A stretch of DNA of 12,406 bases from an uncultured Holophagales bacterium (lineage in GTDB: Bacteria; Acidobacteriota; Thermoanaerobaculia; UBA5066), in the NCBI GenBank assembly GCA_937927565.1, contig CALBDV010000147.1, forward strand, positions 1 to 12,406, in the 5' to 3' direction. Each line of letters starts with the position of its first letter. The stretch's first letter is position 1. Position numbers and translations under genes: made by a program. The notes under the pieces are model-generated. The model made no database searches. It was not told the DNA's origin and saw only the letters and a program-made list of their open reading frames with translations. This document shows, piece after piece, positions 7,296-12,406 of this stretch.

Positions 7296-8072
7296 GAGCC
7301 TTTTCTGCAATGCGGCATCCGCCCGGAGCCGTTGCCGGAACGCCTCGCAGGCCCGGAGCATCGCCGGCGGCCGGACGCATTCGATCCCGTCGAGGGAAAG
7401 GAGCGGGACGGCCGTCGTCAGCGATCCGAGGAGGATCCCCCCGGAGAGGAGCTCTTCCCGGTCCAGGCCTCTTCGCTCCCCCGCCCCGTCCAGAAACGCC
7501 TCGGCGGTGACGGAGGGGAGGCCTCCCGGCCCCAGCCCGGCGAGCCGTCCGCCGTTCCACGCGACGAGGCCGGTCGAGGCTCCCTCGACGTAGAGGCCCC
7601 CGTCCGTGAAGAGACCCTCGTCTCCGCCCGAGCGGCGCGCGTGGCGGAGCGCGGCCACCGCTCCGAAGTAGCTCGTCGACTTGAACCCGGGCGAATCGCG
7701 CCGGAACCGTTCCGGCACCGTCACGGCCCGCGATCCGGCCCGGCGGGAGAGGGTGTTCGGGGGGATCGGCCGGACCGAGGCGTCGAGCCGCCACGAAGCA
7801 TCCGCCTCGACGTCGTGCCCGACCGCGATCCAGGAGAGGCGCAGGGCCCGCTCCTCCCCGCCGTCCTCGATCCCCCCCAGTGCGGCGCGGGAGGCCGATT
7901 CGAGCTCGTCGAGCGAGGGAGCCGGAAGCTCGAGCGTCTCGAGGGTCGTCAGGAGCCGTCGGGCATGGGGTTCCCAGAGTACGGCCCGGCGCCCGAGGAG
8001 GAGGAGCGTCTCGAAGAAGCCGAACCCGCGTTCGAGAGCCGGAGCGTCGAAGGGGACGGGGTCGGGGCTCAC
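7293..8072 (-). CDS. pabC: Aminodeoxychorismate lyase (class IV aminotransferase fold)
   Basis: A PLP-dependent fold-type IV enzyme that releases pyruvate from 4-amino-4-deoxychorismate to give p-aminobenzoate for folate. It has 259 residues counted from GTG at 8072, chosen because GTGA overlaps the pabB stop and the protein then begins just before the conserved RGFGFFETLL (15-24). The likely PLP lysine is K131 in GFKSTSYF, and the cofactor-binding EGASTGLV motif is at 163-170. The C-terminal GGILLGSLTT (211-220) binds phosphate in this family. The family also contains branched-chain and D-amino-acid aminotransferases, which sequence alone separates poorly; the direct overlap with pabB decides in favour of PabC. 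The gene has no PabA partner in the window. Confidence 0.9.
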   Translation of the reverse strand: MSPDPVPFDAPALERGFGFFETLLLLGRRAVLWEPHARRLLTTLETLELPAPSLDELESASRAALGGIEDGGEERALRLSWIAVGHDVEADASWRLDASVRPIPPNTLSRRAGSRAVTVPERFRRDSPGFKSTSYFGAVAALRHARRSGGDEGLFTDGGLYVEGASTGLVAWNGGRLAGLGPGGLPSVTAEAFLDGAGERRGLDREELLSGGILLGSLTTAVPLLSLDGIECVRPPAMLRACEAFRQRLRADAALQKRL

Positions 8073-9283
8073 GGGACCTCGCTCTCTCTCGCCGCAGAGG
8101 CGAGCGCCCTGAAGAACTCGCGGGATTTCGTCTCGGTCTCCTGCCACTCGAGGAGAGGGTCCGAGTCCCACACGATCCCGCCGCCGGAATGGTACGAGAC
8201 CCTCCCGCCCTCGACGAGAGCCGTCCGGATGGCCACGTTGAAGACGGCCTTCCCGTCGCCTCGGACGAATCCCGCGGCACCCGTATACGGTCCCCGGGCC
8301 ACGGGCTCGAGCCTGCGGATGAAGCCGAGCGCGGCACGCTTCGGCGCGCCGGTGATCGACCCGCCCGGAAGAGTCGCGACGAGGAGGTCCGAAAGGCGGA
8401 CCTCGGCGCAGAGGGTTCCCGCAACCGTCGACTCGAGGTGGTGAAGGTGCCGGAAGCTCCTCACCGTCCGGAAGGCCGGGACGTGGACGCTCCCGGGCTC
8501 GCAGACCCGGCCGAGATCGTTGCGGATCAGGTCGACGATCATCAGGTGCTCGGCGGCGTCCTTTTCCGACGCGAGGAGGGCTTCGCGGGCGTTCTCCTCG
8601 CTTCCGTCTACGAGGCGCGGCACGGTTCCCTTGATCGGCGCCGAAGCCACCCGCCCGGAGCGGAGATCGACGTCGAGGAAGAGCTCCGGGGAGTTCGAGA
8701 CGACGGCCTGCCGTCCGGTTTCGAGGCAGATGGCGAAGGGAACGGGGTTGTCGTCCCAGAGGAGGTCGGCGAGGCGTCGCGGGGGGATGCGGAGCTCCCT
8801 GGCCGTCCGCCGGGTCAGGTTCGCCTGGTAGACGTCACCCCGGGCGATCCCCTGCCTGATGGCGGCGATAGCCGCCGTCCAGTCCGCGAGGTCCATATCT
8901 TCCGGCGGCCTCGTCGCGGATCCTCCTTCGGCAGCGCTCCGGCCGGCGTCCTTCTGGAACTGATCCTCCCGGGGACGATCGAGAGAAACCTGGTCCTGCA
9001 TCGAAGTGGTGTCGAACAGCGCGAACCAGGCGAGGGGCGTCGCGGGCGGACGGAACAGCTCTTTCGATCCCTCGAGCGCCACGCCCGCCTCGTAGGTCAG
9101 GAAGCCCGCCGCAATCCGCTCGGGACGGCCCGAGGCGGCGACGCCGTCGAGCCACGCGAGGAGCTCCGGAAGGTCGCCGGGACGGTCCGCGGCCACCGAC
9201 CGGACCTCGAGCGGCTTCCGCAGCTCGAGCGGCGCCGGCAGGTGCCACCCGGGACCGCGCAGGAGGACGGAGGGAAAGACCAC
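8069..9283 (-). CDS. pabB: Aminodeoxychorismate synthase component I
   Basis: A chorismate-utilising enzyme that aminates chorismate to 4-amino-4-deoxychorismate using ammonia from a glutamine amidotransferase (PabA). At 404 residues it lacks an attached amidotransferase or lyase domain. Residues about 130-390 form the chorismate-binding domain: GDVYQANLTRR (149-159), SNSPELFL (196-203), PIKGT at 216-220, the SEKDAAEHLMIVDLIRNDLG block (239-258), GGSITGAPK (307-315) and the C-terminal SGGGIVWDSDP (366-376). The lysine of PIKGT is diagnostic of PabB; anthranilate synthases usually have PIAGT. Residues about 92-130 are a polar, poorly conserved linker. The start is GTG at 9283. The gene is divergent from the thioesterase gene, with 20 bases between starts. 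Confidence 0.95.
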   Translation of the reverse strand: MVFPSVLLRGPGWHLPAPLELRKPLEVRSVAADRPGDLPELLAWLDGVAASGRPERIAAGFLTYEAGVALEGSKELFRPPATPLAWFALFDTTSMQDQVSLDRPREDQFQKDAGRSAAEGGSATRPPEDMDLADWTAAIAAIRQGIARGDVYQANLTRRTARELRIPPRRLADLLWDDNPVPFAICLETGRQAVVSNSPELFLDVDLRSGRVASAPIKGTVPRLVDGSEENAREALLASEKDAAEHLMIVDLIRNDLGRVCEPGSVHVPAFRTVRSFRHLHHLESTVAGTLCAEVRLSDLLVATLPGGSITGAPKRAALGFIRRLEPVARGPYTGAAGFVRGDGKAVFNVAIRTALVEGGRVSYHSGGGIVWDSDPLLEWQETETKSREFFRALASAARESEVP

Positions 9284-9290
9284 GCTCGGG

Positions 9291-9297
9291 TAGTCTA
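9291..9297. promoter_or_regulatory. Shared divergent -10 element (TAGTCTA)
   Basis: The only 20 bases between the pabB and thioesterase starts hold TAGTCTA. On the plus strand TAGTCT (9291-9296) lies 7 bases before the thioesterase GTG; on the minus strand TAGACT (9297-9292) lies 8 bases before the pabB GTG. Both match TANNNT, and GTAGTCTAC (9290-9298) is an interrupted palindrome. The plus-strand GGAG (9299-9302) is only one base from the GTG, too close for normal Shine-Dalgarno pairing. Neither side shows a -35 box. Confidence 0.45.
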
Positions 9298-9303
9298 CGG
9301 AGC

Positions 9304-9723
9304 GTGGAGAACGGACGCTGGGTCGAAGCCGATGTGAAGGTCCGGTACGCGGAGACCGACGCTCAGGGAGTCGTCTACCACGGCTCGTACGTCGTCTGGT
9401 TCGAGGTGGGGCGGACGGAATACTGCGAGGTCGCCGGGTACCCGTACGCCCGGATGGAAGCCGAGGGGGTGAACATCGTCGTGAGCGACCTCGCAGCGCG
9501 ATACCGCCGGCCGGCGCGGTACGGCGACACCGTCCGCGTGGCGACCCGGCTCGCGGCGATCCGGAGCCGTGGTTGCACGTTTGCCTACAGGGTCCTCCTT
9601 CCGGACGGCTCCCTCTCCGCCGAGGGAGAGACGATCCACCTTTTCGTCGACCGGAAGACCGGGAGGCCGACGGCGGCGCCGGAGCCGATCCGGAACGCGC
9701 TGACGTCGTTCTCGCGGACCTGA
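9304..9723 (+). CDS. YbgC/FadM-type acyl-CoA thioesterase (hotdog fold)
   Basis: A 139-residue single-domain 4HBT hotdog protein that hydrolyses acyl-CoA (or related) thioesters. The active-site motif is VRYAETDAQGVVYHGSYVVW: D19 is the expected catalytic aspartate and Y25-H26 the following conserved pair, as in YbgC. The rest fits the fold: WFEVGRTEYC helix (32-41), MEAEGVNIVVSDLAARYRRP (51-70) and the GDTVRVAT strand. The start is GTG at 9304. It is the only plus-strand gene in the window, head to head with pabB and ending 4 bases from the coaD stop. It is not next to tol-pal genes, the usual YbgC setting, so the substrate is open (short-chain or aromatic acyl-CoA, or CoA turnover). Confidence 0.9.
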   Translation: MENGRWVEADVKVRYAETDAQGVVYHGSYVVWFEVGRTEYCEVAGYPYARMEAEGVNIVVSDLAARYRRPARYGDTVRVATRLAAIRSRGCTFAYRVLLPDGSLSAEGETIHLFVDRKTGRPTAAPEPIRNALTSFSRT

Positions 9724-9727
9724 CCGT

Positions 9728-10222
9728 TCAGGACTTCGGCGTGCCGTTCGGGAGCTTCTTGCGCAGAGACCTGTAGACGAGCGGGGGAACGAGGCCGGAC
9801 ACGTCTCCGCCGAGCCGGTGGACCTCCTTGACGAGGCGGCTCGAGAGATACGACAGCTCTTCCTTCGGCGTCAGGAAGACCGTCTCCACTTCGGGGTCGA
9901 GACGGCGGTTCATGAGCGCCATCTGGAACTCGTACTCGAAGTCGGAGACGACCCGAAGGCCGCGAAGGACGATGTTGGTCTTCTCGGCCCTCAGGAAGTT
10001 GATCAGAAGCCCGGAAAACGCCTTTACCTGCACCCGGGACTCGCGGCGAAAGACGGACTGGACCATTCCCACCCGCTCCTCCACGGTGAAGAGCGGCGAC
10101 TTCTCGGTGTTGCAGAGGACGGCCACGAGAACGCGGTCGAAGATGTGGCAGCCGCGGCGAACGAGGTCGACATGACCGTTCGTCATCGGATCGAACGAGC
10201 CCGGGTAGACGGCGATTCTCAT
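9728..10222 (-). CDS. coaD: Phosphopantetheine adenylyltransferase
   Basis: It catalyses the penultimate step of coenzyme A synthesis: 4'-phosphopantetheine + ATP to dephospho-CoA + pyrophosphate. Its 164 residues are typical of bacterial CoaD. The nucleotidyltransferase signature is at the N-terminus: AVYPGSFDPMTNGH (4-17), with the TNGH ATP-binding motif at 14-17. Further family blocks are FSGLL (69-73), VLRGLR (85-90), SDFEYEFQMALMNR (93-106), ETVFL (113-117) and SYLSSRLVKEV (124-134). The ATG is at 10222, 13 bases after the stop of the DppC-like permease gene; TAGAATC overlaps that stop. The sequence is intact. It is functionally unrelated to the transporter, so its position may be incidental. 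Confidence 0.98.
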   Translation of the reverse strand: MRIAVYPGSFDPMTNGHVDLVRRGCHIFDRVLVAVLCNTEKSPLFTVEERVGMVQSVFRRESRVQVKAFSGLLINFLRAEKTNIVLRGLRVVSDFEYEFQMALMNRRLDPEVETVFLTPKEELSYLSSRLVKEVHRLGGDVSGLVPPLVYRSLRKKLPNGTPKS

Positions 10223-10232
10223 CGGGGCCGTG

Positions 10233-10238
10233 ATTCTA
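10233..10238 (-). promoter_or_regulatory. Putative -10 box (TAGAAT) for coaD
   Basis: TAGAAT lies 10 bases before the coaD ATG and begins on the TAG stop codon of the upstream permease gene. The 13-base gap contains no Shine-Dalgarno sequence (ATCACGGCCCCG). The heptamer TAGAATC is the same as before uvrC and the DUF4388/J/TPR gene. Confidence 0.42.
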
Positions 10239-11078
10239 GCGGCTTTCGGAAAGCGCCTCGCCGACCTTCCGCGCCGACAGGACGAGGAGGAAGAGGGCGA
10301 CGGCAGGAGGAACGACGCACCACCAGGCGCTCGTCAGGCTCTCGCGGGCATCGGCCAGGGCTCGTCCCCAGGAGGCCGAGGGGGGGGGCGCGCCGAGACC
10401 GAGAAACGAAAGGGACGCCTCGAGGAGGACCGCGCCTCCGAGGATGTAGGGAACCGTCGCGAGCGCCGGGGCGATGGCGCCGGGGAGGACGTGGACGAAG
10501 AGGACGCGGCGACGCGAGGCGCCGGCGGCACGAGCCGCCTCCACGTGGGGAGCGATGGAGAGGCGCAACGCCTCCGCGCGGACGAGGCGGGCGACCTCGG
10601 GCCAGCCCGTGAGGGCGATGAGGATCGCCGCCGTGAAGGGCGAGGGGGGCGCCAGCGCTGCGCCGGCCGCCACGAGGACGAGGGCCGGAAACGCCTGGAC
10701 GACGCCGGTGGCGAAGAGCACGGCCCGGTCGGCACGGGGACCGAAAGCTCCTGCCGCGGAGCCGAGCAGGGTCCCTGCGAGAAAAGCGAGCGTCGCCGCC
10801 GCCAGGCCGACGCCCACGGAAACGCGGGCACCGTGAACGAGGCGTGAGAGAACGTCCCGTCCGAGGTCGTCCGTTCCGAGAAGGTGCTCTCCGCCTGGAG
10901 GCCGGAATCGCGCATCGAGGTCCGTGGCGTTCGGGTCGAACGGGACGGGTGTCACGAGTCTCGCGAGAACCGACGGCTCGGTCGTCCTCTCGCGAGCGAG
11001 AAGAGGGGCCAGGAGCGCGACGAGAGGGAAGAAGGCGAGAACGAGCAGGCGCGTTCGGACGGAGCGGAAACGGGTCAT
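10236..11078 (-). CDS. ABC transporter permease, DppC/OppC family
   Basis: The second inner-membrane subunit of a peptide/nickel-type ABC importer. From the ATG at 11078 it has 280 residues. The N-terminal membrane anchor is at about 11-29. The family hallmark HLLGTDDLGRDVLSRLVHGA is at 65-84, and further membrane segments are near 88-112, 119-142, 148-162, 205-228 and 250-268. The cytoplasmic EAA loop that docks the ATPase is EAARAAGASRRR (180-191), followed by HVLPGAIAP (196-204). EASLSFLGLGAPPPSASWG (220-238) is also typical. Its start overlaps the stop of the DppB-like gene (ATGA), with GGAGG 4 bases upstream, so translation is coupled. The substrate cannot be told; dipeptides, oligopeptides or nickel are possible. 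Confidence 0.93.
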   Translation of the reverse strand: MTRFRSVRTRLLVLAFFPLVALLAPLLARERTTEPSVLARLVTPVPFDPNATDLDARFRPPGGEHLLGTDDLGRDVLSRLVHGARVSVGVGLAAATLAFLAGTLLGSAAGAFGPRADRAVLFATGVVQAFPALVLVAAGAALAPPSPFTAAILIALTGWPEVARLVRAEALRLSIAPHVEAARAAGASRRRVLFVHVLPGAIAPALATVPYILGGAVLLEASLSFLGLGAPPPSASWGRALADARESLTSAWWCVVPPAVALFLLVLSARKVGEALSESR

Positions 11079-12022
11079 GTCCCCTCCCCGTCGACGATCC
11101 GCGGGTCGGCGACGGCCGCGGCCGCATCGGCCGCCAGCGTGGACACGACCACGGCGAGGCCCGACACGAGCGTCAGGCCGAGAACCGTCGGGAGGTCCCG
11201 GGAGAAGACCGAGTCGGCCAGGAGCTGGCCGGTCCCTGGAAGACCGAAGACCCGTTCCACGAGGACGGAGCCGGCGACGAGCTGCGGCACGAGGGCCGCG
11301 GAGAGCCCGGCGAACGCCGGGGCCGCCCGGCGGAGCGCCCGGAACGTCTGTTCGCGAGGCGTTTCGCCGCGGGCCCGGCCGGACAGGGCGGGCGGGGACG
11401 AGAGCGCCTCGCCGACGGCGCGGCGGGTCACCCGCGCGATCGGGGCCAGCGCGACGAGGGCGAGCGTCAGCGCCGGGAGGGCGATCCCCCGAAGCCCGAG
11501 CGAGGGATCCGCGAAGACCGGCGTCCATCGCAGCTGCACGCTGAAGAGGAGGAGGAGGAGAAGCCCGAGGGCGAAGCTCGGAAGGGAGAAGAGGGCGTCG
11601 AGAAGGAGGCCCGAGACCCGGTCCGCCGCTCCGCCGGGCCGTCTCGCCCCCCAGACGCCGAGCGGCACGGCGAGACCCGCGGCCAGGAGGAGCGCGAGAC
11701 CGTTCACCGTGAGCGTCGCGGGAAGTGTCTCGGCGATCCGGCGGGTGACCGGCCGCCCGTCGCGAAAGGACCGGCCGAGATCGAGCCGTGCCGCCGCCCC
11801 GAGCCAGCTCGCGAGGCGCGCCGGGAGCGGACGGTCGAGGCCGTGGACCGCGCGAAAGGCCTCGAGAGCCTCGGAGGAGGCGGCCCTCCTCCCCGGTGCA
11901 CCGCCCGTGGCGAGACGGGCAGGGTCTCCCGGCGCCGCCGAAAGGAGGAGAAACACCACGACCAGGACGCCGACGAGCGTCGCCGCCGAGCCGAGGATGC
12001 GCCGGACGAGGAACCGGGCCAC
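11075..12022 (-). CDS. ABC transporter permease, DppB/OppB family
   Basis: The first membrane subunit of the same importer, 315 residues from GTG at 12022. Family marks are the RFLVRRILG start (3-11) with the first membrane helix (to about 30), APGDPA (30-35), LDLGRSF (80-86), RIAETLPATL (95-104), VERVFGLPGTG (255-265) and the C-terminal DPRI (306-309). Membrane segments lie near 8-30, 105-126, 137-163, 178-198, 240-258 and 281-303. The cytoplasmic EAA-loop region (about 212-236: SGRARGETPREQTFRALRRA) is recognisable by position but diverges from the usual ARAKGLSE-type sequence. It lies 37 bases after the substrate-binding protein gene, and TAACAT precedes its GTG by 8 bases. Confidence 0.92.
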   Translation of the reverse strand: MARFLVRRILGSAATLVGVLVVVFLLLSAAPGDPARLATGGAPGRRAASSEALEAFRAVHGLDRPLPARLASWLGAAARLDLGRSFRDGRPVTRRIAETLPATLTVNGLALLLAAGLAVPLGVWGARRPGGAADRVSGLLLDALFSLPSFALGLLLLLLFSVQLRWTPVFADPSLGLRGIALPALTLALVALAPIARVTRRAVGEALSSPPALSGRARGETPREQTFRALRRAAPAFAGLSAALVPQLVAGSVLVERVFGLPGTGQLLADSVFSRDLPTVLGLTLVSGLAVVVSTLAADAAAAVADPRIVDGEGT

Positions 12023-12030
12023 GCCGCGGG

Positions 12031-12036
12031 ATGTTA
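12031..12036 (-). promoter_or_regulatory. Putative -10 box (TAACAT) for the DppB-like permease gene
   Basis: TAACAT lies 8 bases before the GTG at 12022 in the 37-base gap after the substrate-binding protein gene. No Shine-Dalgarno sequence is near the GTG. It would allow the permeases and coaD to be transcribed apart from the binding protein. Confidence 0.38.
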
Positions 12037-12042
12037 CGCGGC

Positions 12043-12060
12043 AGGAGGCCCGTTTCTCCT
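12043..12060 (-). other. Small hairpin after the substrate-binding protein gene
   Basis: On the minus strand AGGAG (12060-12056) and CTCCT (12047-12043) can pair around an 8-base loop, directly after the stop codon. A 5-bp stem without a following T run is not a terminator. It could mildly stabilise the upstream message, as in many importer operons where the binding protein is made in excess, or be chance. Confidence 0.2.
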
Positions 12061-12406
12061 CAGATCGGTTTCGCTGCGCGTGCGGGCTGCCATCCGGCGG
12101 CTCCCGGCCAGAAGAGCCAGAGGCCGACGGGCGAGCTCTTCACGTTTTCCACGCGGGTTCGCACCCCCCACGCAACCGAGACGGTGTGGAGGAACGAGAA
12201 CGGCTGGTCCTCCGCGATGATCCGTTGCAGCTCGGCGTAGAGTGGCTTCGCCCTGTCGCGGTCGAACGTGGCCGCGAGCTCGTCCATCAGCGCGTCCGCG
12301 CGCGGGTTCCGGTAGAAGGCGTGGTTCATCCCATTCGGCGGGGCCTGTGAAGAGTGCCAGTTGGGCCGCAGATCGGGGTTCGGGTCGAGGTTCAGGGCGA
12401 GCGAAC
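12060..12406 (-). CDS. ABC transporter substrate-binding protein, family 5 (C-terminal part)
   Basis: The 3' part of a gene whose start lies beyond the window; 115 C-terminal codons are present. The visible protein reads LNLDPNPDLRPNWHSSQ, then a GMNHAFYRNPRADALMDEL segment, KPLYAELQRIIAEDQPFSFL and a WPGAAGWQP ending. These match the C-terminal lobe of extracellular SBP_bac_5 proteins (DppA/OppA/NikA type), which capture peptides, metals or other small ligands and deliver them to the permeases encoded just downstream. The in-frame ATG at 12329 is internal, since the family similarity continues upstream of it without a break. The signal peptide and the ligand-specific N-terminal lobe are not in the window, so the substrate cannot be judged. 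Confidence 0.88.
   Translation of the reverse strand, partial: SLALNLDPNPDLRPNWHSSQAPPNGMNHAFYRNPRADALMDELAATFDRDRAKPLYAELQRIIAEDQPFSFLHTVSVAWGVRTRVENVKSSPVGLWLFWPGAAGWQPARAAKPI

Noticed and set aside
6155..7318. Upstream extension of the aldehyde dehydrogenase frame to an ATG at 7318
   Set aside because: The extra region is arginine-rich shadow sequence across the SDR gene; ALDH similarity begins just after the TTG at 6154.
8073..8171. A longer PabC N-terminus starting near 8171
   Set aside because: The added residues lie over the pabB 3' end and have no family similarity; the GTGA overlap gives a normal-length PabC.
10242..10254. Near-palindrome GCTTTC-C-GAAAGC at the end of the DppC-like gene, just upstream of the coaD -10 box
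   Set aside because: The one-base centre rules out an RNA hairpin of this length, and the sequence is explained as coding for the permease C-terminus. It could be an operator, but a single copy gives no support.
1..12406. CRISPR arrays, insertion sequences, phage or plasmid genes, toxin-antitoxin or other defence systems, tRNA genes
   Set aside because: No spaced direct repeats, terminal inverted repeats, transposase or integrase motifs or cloverleaf sequences were seen. Coding density and composition are even throughout, as in ordinary chromosomal core sequence.

Overview
This is a G+C-rich (about two-thirds by eye), gene-dense stretch of a bacterial chromosome holding ten complete protein genes, one partial protein gene and the RNase P RNA gene. 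Nothing in it looks mobile: I see no insertion sequence, phage gene, integrase, CRISPR array or tRNA. The DUF4126 membrane protein, a DUF4388 (PATAN-like)/J-domain/TPR hybrid protein, and the frequent GTG and TTG starts would suit a high-GC Gram-negative lineage such as Acidobacteriota (or Myxococcota-like bacteria). That placement is only a guess from gene content.

Region 1 (84-9283, all on the minus strand, read from high to low coordinates): pabB and pabC (p-aminobenzoate synthesis for folate; GTGA overlap); an NAD(P)-binding SDR/acyl reductase-like protein and a C-terminally extended aldehyde dehydrogenase (TTGA overlap); uvrC (nucleotide excision repair); the DUF4388/J/TPR protein; the DUF4126 membrane protein; and rnpB, whose P1-defined 5' end coincides with the DUF4126 stop codon. 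Gaps are 0-40 bases. Bases 1-83, downstream of rnpB, hold only a five-T tract next to rnpB, a 10-bp palindrome at 19-28 and no gene I can support.

Region 2 (9304-9723, plus strand): a single YbgC/FadM-type hotdog thioesterase, divergent from pabB with only 20 bases between the two start codons, and convergent with coaD with only 4 bases between stop codons.

Region 3 (9728-12406, minus strand): the C-terminal end of a family 5 (peptide/nickel-type) substrate-binding protein, its two permeases (DppB- and DppC-like, ATGA overlap), then coaD (phosphopantetheine adenylyltransferase, CoA synthesis). No ATPase subunit of the transporter lies in the window.

The most notable signal is regulatory. 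Genes that are not translationally coupled to an upstream gene usually have a TANNNT (-10-like) hexamer 6-10 bases before the start codon and no well-placed Shine-Dalgarno sequence: DUF4126, DUF4388/J/TPR, uvrC, pabB, the thioesterase, coaD and dppB-like. Three of these (DUF4388/J/TPR, uvrC, coaD) share the identical heptamer TAGAATC. rnpB has TATCCT 5 bases before its structure-defined 5' end, which acts as an internal calibration. Several coupled genes carry G-rich or Shine-Dalgarno-like sequences instead. This pattern points to widespread leaderless or near-leaderless transcripts. Apart from this the region is ordinary core metabolism, and I found no convincing new multi-gene system.
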